From Streptomyces flaveolus (GTDB lineage Bacteria; Actinomycetota; Actinomycetes; Streptomycetales; Streptomycetaceae), in NCBI RefSeq assembly GCF_000716535.1, contig NZ_JNWV01000007.1, positions 1 to 64,000 of the forward strand: 64,000 nt of DNA. Direction: 5' to 3'. How positions within the stretch are numbered: the stretch's first letter is position 1; every line of letters starts with the position of its first letter. The notes under the pieces are model-generated. The model was not told the DNA's origin. It saw nothing but the letters and a program-made list of their open reading frames with translations, and did not search any database. This document shows, piece after piece, positions 44,052-53,429 of this stretch. The translations under genes were made by a program, and so were the position numbers.

Positions 44052-45446
44052 TCACGGGTGGTCCGGCTTGCCGTCTCCGTACAGCCAGTCCTTCCAGATC
44101 CCGCCGAAGTCCTTATCCGGGGCCTTCTTCTCGACGTACGCGGTGAAGTCGGCGGTGCTCACGGTGGAGTGGCGGTGGTCGGCGGCCCAGCCCTGGACGA
44201 TGTCGTAGAAGGTGTCGTCGCCGACCTTCTGGCGGATCTTCTGCAGGACCATCGCGCCGCGCTCGTAGACCGGGCTGCCGGAGATGTGCGCGGCATCGGA
44301 CTGCTTCGCCGGCGGGAAGGCCCAGATCTCCTCGCGGTCGCCGTCGTACAGGCGGGTGAACGTCTCCTGGGCGGTGGGCCCGCCGTGGTCCTCCTGGTAC
44401 AGCCACTCCGCGTACGTCGCGAAACCCTCGTTGAGCCACATGTCCCGCCAGCTCTTCGGCGTCACCGAGTCGCCGTACCACTGGTGGGCGAGCTCGTGCA
44501 CGAGGATCGAGGTGTCGAGCTGGTCGGCGGGGAAGACGGGGCGGGTCTGGGTCTCCAACGCGTAGCCGGCGTCGCCCGGACGGTCGACGATCGCGCCGGC
44601 CGAGGAGAAGGGGTACGGCCCGAAGTTGGTCTCCTCCCAGTCGAGGATCTCCGGGATCTTCGCGAGGACCTTCCCGCTCGCCCGGGCCTGGGCCGGGTCC
44701 ACGGCGGTGACGACGGGCAGTCCGTGCGGGCCGGTGCCGTGGGCGATGTCGTAGTGGCCGATGGCGACGGTGGCGACGTAGCTCGCCATGGGCTGACCGG
44801 TGTGCCAGTGGTAGGCGGTACGGCCCCCCTTCGTGCTCTGCTCCGTCAGCTCGCCGTTGGACACGGCCTGGAGGCCCTTCGGGACGGTGACCGAGATGTC
44901 GTACGTCGCCTTGTCGGAGGGGTGGTGGTTGCCCGGGAACCAGGCCATGGAGCCGACGGGTTCGCCGAGGGCGAGGGCGCCGTCGGAGGTGGGCAGCCAG
45001 CCTTCCTCGGAGCCGTCGGGGTCGGCGAGGGTGCGCGGGGTGCCCGAGTAGCGGACGGTCGCGCGGAAGGTCTCGCCCTTGCTGAGGTCGTCGTGCGGGC
45101 GGACGGTGAGTTCCTGGCCGGCGCGGTTCCAGCGGGCGTCCTTCCCCTCCACGGTGACCGAGTCGACGCGCAGCCCGGTGAGGTCGAGGTCGAAGGCGGA
45201 CAGGTCCCGGGTGGCCCGGGCGGTGATGACGGCCGTGCCGGTGAGCCGGCGGGTGGCCGGGGCGTAGTCCAGGGTCAGGTCGTAGTGGCCGACGTCGTAG
45301 CCGCCGTTGCCCGCCTTCGGGAAGTACGGGTCGCGCACGCCGGAGCCGCCCGGAGTGCCCCGCACGCCGCCGTCACACGCGGTGCCGGTGAGGGCGAGGG
45401 CGAGGAGCGCGGCGAGGGCCGGGACAAGGCGTAAGGATCTGGACAT
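44052..45446 (-). CDS. M1 family aminopeptidase lipoprotein
   Basis: A 464-aa zinc aminopeptidase: signal peptide with lipobox LTGTAC (Cys about residue 24), N-terminal beta-saddle, and catalytic domain with HELAHQWYGD and the following WLNEGFATYAEW (third ligand Glu). It is half the length of PepN and lacks the C-terminal helical domain, as in other Streptomyces secreted M1 peptidases. TAAGAT ends 7 nt before ATG 45446 (leaderless pattern). It is convergent with the M4 protease. Confidence 0.93.
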   Translation of the reverse strand: MSRSLRLVPALAALLALALTGTACDGGVRGTPGGSGVRDPYFPKAGNGGYDVGHYDLTLDYAPATRRLTGTAVITARATRDLSAFDLDLTGLRVDSVTVEGKDARWNRAGQELTVRPHDDLSKGETFRATVRYSGTPRTLADPDGSEEGWLPTSDGALALGEPVGSMAWFPGNHHPSDKATYDISVTVPKGLQAVSNGELTEQSTKGGRTAYHWHTGQPMASYVATVAIGHYDIAHGTGPHGLPVVTAVDPAQARASGKVLAKIPEILDWEETNFGPYPFSSAGAIVDRPGDAGYALETQTRPVFPADQLDTSILVHELAHQWYGDSVTPKSWRDMWLNEGFATYAEWLYQEDHGGPTAQETFTRLYDGDREEIWAFPPAKQSDAAHISGSPVYERGAMVLQKIRQKVGDDTFYDIVQGWAADHRHSTVSTADFTAYVEKKAPDKDFGGIWKDWLYGDGKPDHP

Positions 45447-45516
45447 GCCGGCGATCTTAGGCGGCGGTGCGCACCGCGGAGAGGGTTCGGCGGGCCGGCG
45501 TGACACCATCTCCCCC

Positions 45517-46017
45517 GTGCTCGACATCGGCTACGCCCTCTCCAACCGGTTCCCGGACCCCCCGCAGACCGACTACCGCCGCGCGGACGTCCACGCGCTG
45601 CGGTACGACCTGTTCTGCGGGGACGTCTATCTCGCGGACACCGAGACCGACCGGGAGCTGTCCACAGCCTGGGGATGGGTGCCGGTGCTGGACTTCGCGT
45701 GGGCGCTGTGCGACATCGTGGAACGGCTGGACCGGGACCCGATGGGCTCCCGCGCCGCCCGGCCGCAGCGGGCGGAGCTGGACTTCACCGAGTCCACCGA
45801 CCGGATGCTCTTCGAGCGCCGCTTCGGCTGGGTCGACATCACCGCCGACTGGATGCCGGCCGAGGAGTCTCCGCTGACCTTCTCCCACACCGAACTGCGC
45901 CGCGAGGCCCGCGACTTCCTGCACGACCTGCTCGCGGACCTCGTCGACCTCCACGAGGACCTGGCGGAGAACCCGGCGATCTGGACCCTCCAGGCCCGCT
46001 TCCCGCGGGTGTCGTGA
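45517..46017 (+). CDS. conserved hypothetical protein
   Basis: A 166-aa soluble protein starting from GTG 45517 (MLDIGYALSNRFPDPP), with Trp/Asp-rich conserved stretches (AWGWVPVLDFAWALCDIVERL, DFTESTDRMLFERRFGWVDI). Well-conserved-looking but I cannot name its function. It is divergent from the M1 peptidase and ends at a hairpin shared with terD. Confidence 0.75.
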   Translation: MLDIGYALSNRFPDPPQTDYRRADVHALRYDLFCGDVYLADTETDRELSTAWGWVPVLDFAWALCDIVERLDRDPMGSRAARPQRAELDFTESTDRMLFERRFGWVDITADWMPAEESPLTFSHTELRREARDFLHDLLADLVDLHEDLAENPAIWTLQARFPRVS

Positions 46018-46018
46018 A

Positions 46019-46048
46019 GAGGACCCCGGCGCTGGGCCGGGGGTCCTC
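46019..46048. terminator. bidirectional terminator
   Basis: Stem GAGGACCCC / GGGGTCCTC directly after the plus-strand stop and before the minus-strand terD stop. Confidence 0.8.
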
Positions 46049-46065
46049 TCGCGTGACTTCGCTCG

Positions 46066-46641
46066 TCAGACGTTCACGCCGAAGTCCTGGGCGATGCCCA
46101 CCAGGCCCGAGGCGTAACCCTGGCCCACCGCGCGGAACTTCCACTCCGCGCCGTTGCGGTACAGCTCGCCGAAGATCATGGCCGTCTCGGTGGCCGCGTC
46201 CTCGGACAGGTCGTAGCGCGCGATCTCGGCGCCGCCCGCCTGGTTGACGATGCGGATGTAGGCGTTGCGGACCTGGCCGAAGTTCTGGCCGCGGTTCTCG
46301 GCGTCGTAGATGGAGACCGGGAAGACGACCTTCTCGATGTCCGCCGGGAGCGCGGCCAGGTTGACGTTGATCGCCTCGTCGTCGCCGGCGCCCTCGCCCG
46401 TGCGGTTGTCGCCCGTGTGGACGATCGAGTTGTCCGGGGTCTGCTTGTTGTTGAAGAAGACGAAGTGGGCGTCCGAGTAGACCTTGCCCTCGGGGTTCAC
46501 CGCGATGGCGGAGGCGTCCAGGTCGAAGTCCGTGCCGGTGGTGGTGCGGACGTCCCAGCCGAGGCCCACGGTGACGGCGGTCAGGCCCGGAGCCTCCTTG
46601 GTGAGCGAGACGTTGCCACCCTTGGACAGGCTTACAGCCAT
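46066..46641 (-). CDS. terD: TerD family calcium-binding stress protein
   Basis: A 191-aa TerD-type protein ([20 protein letters not shown]). The calcium-binding motif DFDLDASA and later DDEAINVNL block and [20 protein letters not shown] are intact. Family members act in tellurite resistance, general stress and development in Streptomyces. ATG 46641 with GGAAGGGA upstream fixes the start. Stands alone here without other ter genes. Confidence 0.95.
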   Translation of the reverse strand: MAVSLSKGGNVSLTKEAPGLTAVTVGLGWDVRTTTGTDFDLDASAIAVNPEGKVYSDAHFVFFNNKQTPDNSIVHTGDNRTGEGAGDDEAINVNLAALPADIEKVVFPVSIYDAENRGQNFGQVRNAYIRIVNQAGGAEIARYDLSEDAATETAMIFGELYRNGAEWKFRAVGQGYASGLVGIAQDFGVNV

Positions 46642-46807
46642 GTTGGGAGTCCCTTCCTTAGATACCCGTGCATATCCGTGCACTCTGTGCCGACGAAGCT
46701 ACCGTCACCGGGGACAACGTCGAGGGGGGTCCCCATGGTTCCGGATCCCTTTACCTTTTTTACCGAACCGGAAATCCAGGTGACGTGAGGCGGGCCGGGC
46801 CGGGAAC

Positions 46808-47245
46808 ATGAAGGACATGTCCGGGCCCTACCTCATCCGTGGCTCCGTCTCGCTTCCCGAGGCCGAGCTGATGTGGCGTTTCTCCAGGTCGTCCGGGCCC
46901 GGTGGGCAGCACGTCAACACCAGCGACTCGCAGGTCGAGCTGCGCTTCGACCTCGCCCGCACGGAGGCGCTCCCTCCGGTGTGGAAGGAGCGGGCGCTGC
47001 GGCGGCTGGCCGGCCGCCTCGTGGACGGGGTGGTGTCCGTACGGGCCTCGGAGCACCGTTCCCAGTGGCGCAACCGCGAGGCCGCCGCCGTACGCCTCGC
47101 CGCGCTCCTCGCGGAGGCCACCGCGCCGCCGCCCAAGCCCCGCAAGCCGACCCGCATCCCGCGCGGCATCAACGAACGCCGGCTGCGGGAGAAGAAGCAG
47201 CGCGCGGAGACCAAGCGGGGCCGTACGGGCCGGGACTGGGGTTAG
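46808..47245 (+). CDS. arfB: peptidyl-tRNA hydrolase ArfB (ribosome rescue)
   Basis: A 145-aa protein with the catalytic GGQ motif at residues 32-34 (SSGPGGQHVNTSDSQVEL) and the basic C-terminal tail (RIPRGINERRLREKKQRAETKRG) that enters the empty mRNA channel. It frees stalled ribosomes without a stop codon. It is much shorter than release factors RF1/RF2. It is divergent from terD. Confidence 0.92.
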   Translation: MKDMSGPYLIRGSVSLPEAELMWRFSRSSGPGGQHVNTSDSQVELRFDLARTEALPPVWKERALRRLAGRLVDGVVSVRASEHRSQWRNREAAAVRLAALLAEATAPPPKPRKPTRIPRGINERRLREKKQRAETKRGRTGRDWG

Positions 47246-47347
47246 CCGGGGCGGGCGCCCTGTCACATCTGCCGGCTCCCTGTCGTCAGGGTGGTGCAGG
47301 AGCACTCGGGACCGCCGGGGGCGACGACGGAGAGGCCGCAGCCACCC

Positions 47348-48187
47348 ATGACCGACAACGACTTTCTCGCCGAACGCTTCGAGGCGTACCGGGGGCACCT
47401 GCGGGCCGTCGCCTACCGGATGCTCGGCTCCGCCGCCGAGGCCGAGGACGCCGTCCAGGAGGCCTGGTTCCGGCTCAGCCGGTCCGACACCCAGGCGGTG
47501 GAGAACCTCGGCGGCTGGCTGACGACCGTCGTCGGCCGGGTCTGCCTCGACCTGCTCCGCTCCCGCCGCTCCCGGGGCGAGCAGCCGCTGGAGAGCTGGC
47601 GGCCGGCGCCCTCCGCCGAGGTGGACCCCGCGCAGGACGCCCTGCTCGCCGACTCGGTCGGGCTGGCCCTCCTCGTCGTCCTGGACACCCTCTCCCCGGC
47701 CGAACGGCTGGCCTTCGTGCTGCACGACCTGTTCGGGGTGCCCTTCGAGGAGATCGGCGGCATCCTCGGCCGCAGCCCGGCCGCGACGCGGCAGCTCGCC
47801 AGCCGGGCCCGGCGCCGGGTGCGGGGCGTGGAGGCGCCGGAGGCCGACCTGGCCCGGCAGCGGGAGGTGGTGGACGCCTTCCTGGCCGCCGCGCGCAACG
47901 GCGACTTCGACGGGCTGCTGGAGGTGCTCGACCCCGAGGTGGAGGCCCGTACCGAGGCCGGTGTGAACAGCGGTGCGGCCCGCGTAGCCGCTGCCGCGGC
48001 GGGCTTCGCCCATCTGGCGCGCGTCGCGCGTCCGGTGCTCGTCGACGGCGCGACCGGCCTGGCCGTGTTCGCCGACGGCCGTCCGGAGCGGGTCCTGGCC
48101 TTCGCCTTCGTCGCCGACCGCATCTCGGTGATCGACATCATCACCGACCCCGCCCGTCTGGCGGACCTCACCGTCGAAGAGGTCTAG
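47348..48187 (+). CDS. ECF sigma factor with SnoaL-like domain (SigJ/ECF41 type)
   Basis: A 279-aa sigma factor: sigma-2 (about residues 10-75: YRMLGSAAEAEDAVQEAW), sigma-4 (about 110-165: LVVLDTLSPAERLAFVLHDLFGVPFEEIGGILG), and a C-terminal SnoaL-type domain (from about 175) that modulates activity in this group. Usual partners are carboxymuconolactone decarboxylase or oxidoreductase genes; none is adjacent. ATG 47348 has GAGAGG upstream. Its stop overlaps that of the convergent acetyltransferase. Confidence 0.9.
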   Translation: MTDNDFLAERFEAYRGHLRAVAYRMLGSAAEAEDAVQEAWFRLSRSDTQAVENLGGWLTTVVGRVCLDLLRSRRSRGEQPLESWRPAPSAEVDPAQDALLADSVGLALLVVLDTLSPAERLAFVLHDLFGVPFEEIGGILGRSPAATRQLASRARRRVRGVEAPEADLARQREVVDAFLAAARNGDFDGLLEVLDPEVEARTEAGVNSGAARVAAAAAGFAHLARVARPVLVDGATGLAVFADGRPERVLAFAFVADRISVIDIITDPARLADLTVEEV

Positions 48188-48666
48188 CTCGCCACAGGTG
48201 CCGCTCGGGACAGGTCCAGCACCCCGACCGTCTGGCCCCCGCTCGTCTCCCCGTTCTTCCGGAAGCCCAGACGGAGGTAGAACTCCTCGGGGCCGTCCGG
48301 GCCGGGGTGCCAGCTGACGTACAGCTCCGTGCCGCCCCGACGGCGGATCTCACCGGCCACGGCGTCGACGGCGAAGCGGCCGTAGCCCCGGCCCTGCTCG
48401 CCGGCGGCGATGTTCAGCCGCCACAGCCCGGAGCGGTGCACGCTGCCGTCGCCGTGCCAGTCGATGCCGAGGAAGGCCATCAGGAAACCGACCGCGCGGC
48501 CGTCGTCGACGATCAGCCGGGGCCAGGCGACGCCGGCGGGATGGACGTAGGCCTCGGCCAGGGACTGTACGACCGGCGAGACGGCGTGTTCCTGGGCGGG
48601 GTGGACGCGGACGGCGACGGCGGTGTCGAAGTTGGCCGGGGTGATCTCTTCCAGACGTGGGGTCAT
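48184..48666 (-). CDS. GNAT family N-acetyltransferase
   Basis: A 160-aa acetyltransferase: motif A is LNIAAGEQGRGYGRFAVDAV and the C-terminal block YLRLGFRKNGETSGGQTVGVLDL. TACCGT ends 6 nt before ATG 48666 (leaderless pattern), which decides against longer starts. The substrate is unknown. It shares overlapping stop codons with the sigma factor gene. Confidence 0.88.
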   Translation of the reverse strand: MTPRLEEITPANFDTAVAVRVHPAQEHAVSPVVQSLAEAYVHPAGVAWPRLIVDDGRAVGFLMAFLGIDWHGDGSVHRSGLWRLNIAAGEQGRGYGRFAVDAVAGEIRRRGGTELYVSWHPGPDGPEEFYLRLGFRKNGETSGGQTVGVLDLSRAAPVAS

Positions 48667-48716
48667 CCGCGCACGGTAGGCACGCGGCCCCTCCGCCCGC
48701 CACGCGGTTTCCGCGC

Positions 48717-49289
48717 TCAGCCCAACTGCCGGTACCGCCCCCGGAAGTACAGCAGCGGGCCCCCCTCGGCGCTCGGCACCCGGGCGCTGAGGACGCGGCC
48801 GATGACCAGGGTGTGGTCCCCCGCGGTCACCCGCTGCTCGGTCCGGCACTCCAGGGCGGCCAGCGCGCCGCCGACCAGCGGGGCGCCGGTGACCTCGCCC
48901 CGGCCGTAGGGGATGTCCTCGAAGAGCAGCCTGTCGCTGATGCGGCCCTTCATGGCGAAACGGCCCGCGATGTGCCGCTGGCTCTCGGTGAGGACCGACA
49001 CCGCCCACAGCGGCTGCTCGTCGAGCAGGTCGTCCATGCGGGCGCCCGTGCGCAGGCTGACCAGGACCAGCGGCGGGTCGAGGGAGACCGACATGAAAGC
49101 GGTGGCGGTCATGCCGACGTCCTCCATGCCCGGGGCCTCGGGGTCGTCCGGGTCCAGCGGCGGTTCCTGCGCGGTCACCAGGACCACGCCCGCGGCCAGC
49201 CGGGACATCGCGGCCCGGAACTCGTCGTTGCTCACCCCCTCAGCATGCCCGGAAGGCAGGGGGGTGGTGGGGGAGGGAGTCTTCAGCAC
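48717..49289 (-). CDS. flavin reductase-like FMN-binding protein
   Basis: A 190-aa protein of the flavin reductase family: SNDEFRAAMSRLAAGVVLVTA, GMTATAFMSVSLDPPLVLVSL (FMN site) and HTLVIGRV. These supply reduced flavin to partner monooxygenases; no partner is adjacent. GTG 49289 is used because TAGCGT ends 7 nt before it; GTG 49235 is possible, giving 172 aa, but GAGGGG abuts it too closely. Confidence 0.87.
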   Translation of the reverse strand: MLKTPSPTTPLPSGHAEGVSNDEFRAAMSRLAAGVVLVTAQEPPLDPDDPEAPGMEDVGMTATAFMSVSLDPPLVLVSLRTGARMDDLLDEQPLWAVSVLTESQRHIAGRFAMKGRISDRLLFEDIPYGRGEVTGAPLVGGALAALECRTEQRVTAGDHTLVIGRVLSARVPSAEGGPLLYFRGRYRQLG

Positions 49290-49659
49290 GCCGGAAACGC
49301 TAGTCTCCGGCCCGCGCGGGCCGCATCGGCCCTCCGCCCGAACCGGGTCCTAGGACCAGCGGCGCATGTATGCGGTGACCGGCGGAGCGCGCATGCCTGT
49401 GACCGACGGCTCACGCATGCGGCCAGATGCGTGCATGATGTGAGCACCGGCGCACGCTGTGCGTTCAGTAAACGCACAGGGCAAACGCAGAAACTCCACT
49501 CAATTGTTCACGTTCCCCTGTGACTTGAGTCACAAGGGGCAGGAATTGTTGACCCTGTGTACCGAGTGGGCTTCGCGCTGTGATTCAGTGGCGGGGAAGC
49601 CACGAAGAGGTTCAGACACAACCCTTGATTCGCTGCGAGGTCTCGGGGGGAGGGTGAGC
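49290..49659. other. cdgB upstream region
   Basis: About 370 bp with no gene. It holds several GCATGC-type short palindromes (49365-49440) and the CRP-type site at 49519-49534. Confidence 0.6.
49519..49534. promoter_or_regulatory. CRP-type operator upstream of cdgB
   Basis: TGTGACTTGAGTCACA is a perfect TGTGA-N6-TCACA palindrome and also fits the Streptomyces Crp pattern GTG-N6-GNCAC as I recall it. It lies 126 nt before the cdgB start. It suggests cAMP-Crp control of a c-di-GMP enzyme. Confidence 0.65.
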
Positions 49660-51315
49660 ATGGAGACCGAGTCGGAGCCGTACGTCCGTCTTGCGTCCCT
49701 GCGACAGCTGCACCAGGTCATGGCCGACATGAACACGGCACGCAGCCTGGCGGACACACTGCAGACCGTCGCCGACGGCGCCGTGAGCGCCCTCGGCTAC
49801 GAGATGGCGGCCGTCAACCTGGTCCGCCAGGACGGCGATCTCGTGGTCGCCGCCTTCTCCGGCAACTCCGCTGCCGAGGCCCTGATCACCGGCCGGGCCG
49901 GCTCCCGCGAATCCTGGGACCGGCGGCTGAACATGGGCGAACGCTGGGGCGACCTCGTCTTCATACCGCACACCGAGGGCTGGGTCCTCGACGACGACGA
50001 CGTCCCCCAGTGGTACACCGACGGCCCCGAGCCGCGCTTCGAGGACGAGTGGCACCCCTCCGACCGGCTCTTCGCGCCCATGTACACCCCCGGAGTGCAG
50101 CGCGGCACCTGTGGCGAACTGCTCGGCGTCATATCCGTCGACCGGCCGCGCAACGGCCGCCGCCCCGGCGCCTGGGGCCGCGAGGCCCTCCAGATGTACG
50201 CCTTCCAGGCCGCCATCGCGATCAGCAACGCGCGCCTGCGCGCCAACATGCAGCGCGCCCTGGTCCGCCTGGAACGCGAGCAGCAGGCCCTGCGCGCCAG
50301 CGAGGAATCCTTCCGGCAGGCCTTCGAGTACGCCCCGTCCGGCATGGCCATCGCCGAGATGGGCGGCGACCAGCACGGCCGCATCCTGCGCACCAACGAC
50401 GCCCTGTGCCGGCTGCTCGGCCGGCCCGCCTCCGCGATGCGCCGCTACTCCTTCGCCGACCTCGTCCACCCCGAGGACGTCGGCACCCTGCTGAGGACCT
50501 CCGCGGAGGGCGGCCGTGCGGAACTGCGCCTGGGCCGCCGCGACGGCACCTACGTCTGGGTGTCCCTGCGCAACAGCGTCGTCGCCGACGCCGCCGACGG
50601 CCCCCGCTTCCTCCTCACCCACGTCGAGGACATAGAGGAGCGCAAGCGGCGCGAGCTCCAGCTCGCCCACCGCGCCTCCCACGACTCGCTGACCGGCCTG
50701 CCCAACTCCGCCGAGCTGCGCTCGCGCCTGTCCGCCCGGCTCTGTCAGCGCCCCGCCCACGCCGGCGCCGTGGAGTCCCTGGACGCGGCCTACGGCCATC
50801 CCGCCTTCGACGCCCCCGCCGGCCACGGCTTCGACTTCACGCCGGGCACGGAGGGCTTCGACGCCTACGACCACCACGTGCACACCGTCGCCCCCGAGGA
50901 CGGCCGCGACGACGGCACCAAGGGCCTCGCGGTGCTCTTCTGCGACCTCGACGGCTTCAAGTCGATCAACGACCGGTTCGGGCACAACGCGGGTGACGCG
51001 GTCCTCATCGAGGTCGCCCGGCGGCTGAGCAACGGCGTCCGGGACGGCGACACGGTCGCCCGGCTCGGCGGCGACGAGTTCGTGATCCTCGCCGACGGCC
51101 TCGGCCGGGCCGACGCCCAGGACCTCGCCGTACGGCTGCGCAACGAGATCATCCAGCCGATCCGCGCCGAGGGCCGGGCCGTCCGGGTGGGCGCCAGCTT
51201 CGGCATCGGCTGGGCACACTGCGGCATGACGGCGGACGAGGTGTTGAAGTCCGCTGACGAGCGGATGTACGTAGAGAAACGATCTCGTCCCAAACAGCAC
51301 CGGCGCGCTGGATGA
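49660..51315 (+). CDS. cdgB: diguanylate cyclase (CdgB-like), GAF-PAS-GGDEF
   Basis: A 551-aa cytoplasmic enzyme making cyclic di-GMP. GAF domain about residues 20-205, PAS about 220-340 (ESFRQAFEYAPSGMAIAEMGG), then a GGDEF domain. The active site GGDEF is residues 470-474, and the inhibitory I-site RDGD precedes it by five residues, so product feedback is expected. An insert of about 70 residues splits the start of the GGDEF domain. ATG 49660 has GGGGGAGG 7 nt upstream. In S. coelicolor CdgB is SCO4281 and influences development. Confidence 0.93.
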   Translation: METESEPYVRLASLRQLHQVMADMNTARSLADTLQTVADGAVSALGYEMAAVNLVRQDGDLVVAAFSGNSAAEALITGRAGSRESWDRRLNMGERWGDLVFIPHTEGWVLDDDDVPQWYTDGPEPRFEDEWHPSDRLFAPMYTPGVQRGTCGELLGVISVDRPRNGRRPGAWGREALQMYAFQAAIAISNARLRANMQRALVRLEREQQALRASEESFRQAFEYAPSGMAIAEMGGDQHGRILRTNDALCRLLGRPASAMRRYSFADLVHPEDVGTLLRTSAEGGRAELRLGRRDGTYVWVSLRNSVVADAADGPRFLLTHVEDIEERKRRELQLAHRASHDSLTGLPNSAELRSRLSARLCQRPAHAGAVESLDAAYGHPAFDAPAGHGFDFTPGTEGFDAYDHHVHTVAPEDGRDDGTKGLAVLFCDLDGFKSINDRFGHNAGDAVLIEVARRLSNGVRDGDTVARLGGDEFVILADGLGRADAQDLAVRLRNEIIQPIRAEGRAVRVGASFGIGWAHCGMTADEVLKSADERMYVEKRSRPKQHRRAG

Positions 51316-51433
51316 TGCGCAGGTCAGCGAGTTGATGCGGTCCGAGTCACCCGTTTGGGCCAGCGAGAGCGGGTAGGCTCGCCATTCCACACCCCTACCG
51401 CATCCGACCGCACCTGTTGAGGAGTACCAAGGG

Positions 51434-52381
51434 ATGACGCCCGGCGACAACGGCGCGAGCACGCCCGAGGACGACGACCCGTTCGGCTACCTGTACGCAG
51501 ACGGCCAGGCCCGGGGAGCCCAGCCGCCGTCCGGTGGTTACGGCTACCCGAACTCGGTCAGCAGGGTGCGCACGGTCGGCGAGCGCAGCTACGGCGCACA
51601 GCAGGCCCCGTACGGCCAGCCGCCGCAGGCGACGTACGGCCAGGGCGTCCCCCAGCAGGGCGCCTACGGCCAGCCGAACGCCCACTACCAGGCTCCGGAG
51701 ACGCTCCCCGGCGGCGCCCCGTCCTCCCACCGCCCCGCGCCCCCCACGTCCGGCCGCCGCGGCCCCAACACCAAGGGTCTGCTGATCGGCGCCATCGCGG
51801 TGGTCGCCGCGGTCGTCATCGGCATCGGCGTCGCGATGATCAACGGCAACACGGACGACGACAAGTCCGGCAACGAGGCAGGCTCCACCCCGACCCAGTC
51901 CCAGACCAGCAGCCCGAGCCCTTCGGGGAGCGGTTCGGCGGCGAGCGACTCGATGCAGTCCGACGCCTCGGCGCTCACTCCGGCCGGCGGTGTGTCGAAG
52001 GCCTCGGACGTCAAGGGCGCGACCTCCTCCGACGGCAGCTACGTGACGGGCCTGAACCAGCCCGGCGCGTCGGTCACCTGGAACGTCGACGTTCCGTCGG
52101 ACGGCCCGTACACCATGTTCGTGTACTACAGCGCGACCGGCGACGACCAGGAGATGTCGGTCACCGTCAACGGCACCCCGTTCGGCAGCAAGCTGGGCCT
52201 GGACAACTGGCGGCACGCCAAGGACGGCGACTTCGCCAACGGCTGGACCCGCTCCTACGTGTGGCCCACCCTGAAGAAGGGCGCCAACACGATCTCGATC
52301 TCCTGCGGCGCCGGCGACAAGTGCAACGTCCTGATCAGCAACGTCAAGCTGAAGCCGGGGCAGGTCAAGAAGGACAGCTAG
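51434..52381 (+). CDS. membrane-anchored carbohydrate-binding module protein
   Basis: A 315-aa protein: a cytoplasmic Gly/Tyr/Gln/Pro-rich N-terminal region (residues 1-110), one membrane segment (about 114-136), a Ser/Thr/Gly linker, and an extracellular CBM6/CBM35-like domain (about 185-310: PGASVTWNVDVPSDGPYTMFVYYSA, TVNGTPFGSKLGLDNW, KKGANTISISCGAG). It probably binds cell-wall or environmental glycan. GGAG precedes ATG 51434. Its stop overlaps that of the convergent kinase. Confidence 0.87.
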   Translation: MTPGDNGASTPEDDDPFGYLYADGQARGAQPPSGGYGYPNSVSRVRTVGERSYGAQQAPYGQPPQATYGQGVPQQGAYGQPNAHYQAPETLPGGAPSSHRPAPPTSGRRGPNTKGLLIGAIAVVAAVVIGIGVAMINGNTDDDKSGNEAGSTPTQSQTSSPSPSGSGSAASDSMQSDASALTPAGGVSKASDVKGATSSDGSYVTGLNQPGASVTWNVDVPSDGPYTMFVYYSATGDDQEMSVTVNGTPFGSKLGLDNWRHAKDGDFANGWTRSYVWPTLKKGANTISISCGAGDKCNVLISNVKLKPGQVKKDS

Positions 52382-53307
52382 GCCGCGCTGAACTCCCCGG
52401 ACAGCGCCACCCGGTCCAGCAGCTCCTCGTATGCGGACCGGTCGAACTCGCCCGCCGCGGGTGAGCGTACCGTCGCCGCCGACAAGGCGACCGCGAGGGT
52501 GAGGCGGTCAGGCCAGGGGAGGAGTTCCACCAGGCCGGACAGCAGGCCCGCCACCGCCGAGTCACCGGCGCCGGTGGGGTTGCCGAATTCGGGGGCCGGC
52601 GGGGCGGCGCGCCAGCGGCCTTCGGGGGTGACGGCGAGCAGGCCGTCCGCGCCGAGGGAGGCGACCACCGCGCGGGCGCCGCGGCGCCGGGCGTCCTGGG
52701 TGGCGCGCAGCGGGTCGTGGGAGCCGGTGAGTTCGGCCAGTTCGTCGGCGTTGGGCTTGATGATGTCCGGGCGGGCCGCGACGCCCCGGCGCAGCGGCTC
52801 GCCGCTCGTGTCCAGCAGCACCGGGACGCCGGCGGACCGGGCCGTGCGGACCAGGTTCGCGTACGCGCCGACCGGGACCCCCGGTGGCAGGCTCCCGCAC
52901 AGGGCCACCGCCGAGGCGCCGCCCAGCAGTTCCTCGTAACGGTCGAGGAAGGCGCCCCACTCGGCCGGTGCGATCTGCGGGCCGGGCTCGTTCAGCTGGG
53001 TCGTGTCCCCTGACAGTTCGTCGACCACGGCTATCGTGCGCCGGGTCGCCCCGGCCACCGGCACCAGCGCGTCGGTCAGTCCGGGCGTACCGGTCAGCCG
53101 GTCGCGTACCGCCCGGCCGGTCCCGCCGCCCGCGAAGCCGGTGACCGTCACCTCGTGGCCGAGCGCGGCCAGGACCCGGGCCACGTTCACGCCCTTGCCG
53201 CCGGGCCGCTCGACCACCTCGGAGACGCGGTGCGAGGCGTGCGGCCGCAGCGACCGTACGCGATAGGTGATGTCGAGAGCGGTGTTCAGCGTGACCGTGA
53301 GGATCAC
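52378..53307 (-). CDS. 1-phosphofructokinase-family hexose kinase
   Basis: A 309-aa PfkB-type kinase: N-terminal VTLNTALDITYRV and RPGGKGVNVARVLAALG, and the C-terminal ATP/catalytic motif NPTGAGDSAVAG with catalytic Asp. The family includes 1-phosphofructokinase and tagatose-6-phosphate kinase; the exact sugar is uncertain. GTG 53307 has GGGAGG upstream. It lies just before nagA on the same strand. Confidence 0.9.
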   Translation of the reverse strand: MILTVTLNTALDITYRVRSLRPHASHRVSEVVERPGGKGVNVARVLAALGHEVTVTGFAGGGTGRAVRDRLTGTPGLTDALVPVAGATRRTIAVVDELSGDTTQLNEPGPQIAPAEWGAFLDRYEELLGGASAVALCGSLPPGVPVGAYANLVRTARSAGVPVLLDTSGEPLRRGVAARPDIIKPNADELAELTGSHDPLRATQDARRRGARAVVASLGADGLLAVTPEGRWRAAPPAPEFGNPTGAGDSAVAGLLSGLVELLPWPDRLTLAVALSAATVRSPAAGEFDRSAYEELLDRVALSGEFSAA

Positions 53308-53429
53308 CCGGGCCGACCTCCCTCGAAGTCCGTGCGGCTGTCTCGGTTTCCGGGGCCTCGATCATGCCAAAGAGACGGCGGTCGGCCCAGTGCGCGGGCC
53401 GGCCTCCGTCTCCTCGACGTCGGTACGGA

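Noticed and set aside
46873..48909. 678-aa plus-strand frame across arfB and the sigma factor gene
   Set aside because: Arg/Gly/Pro-rich out-of-frame translation of two recognised genes.
49519..49534. BldD box upstream of cdgB
   Set aside because: The spacing TGAC-N4-GTCA is one base shorter than the BldD pattern as I recall it; the CRP-type reading fits perfectly.
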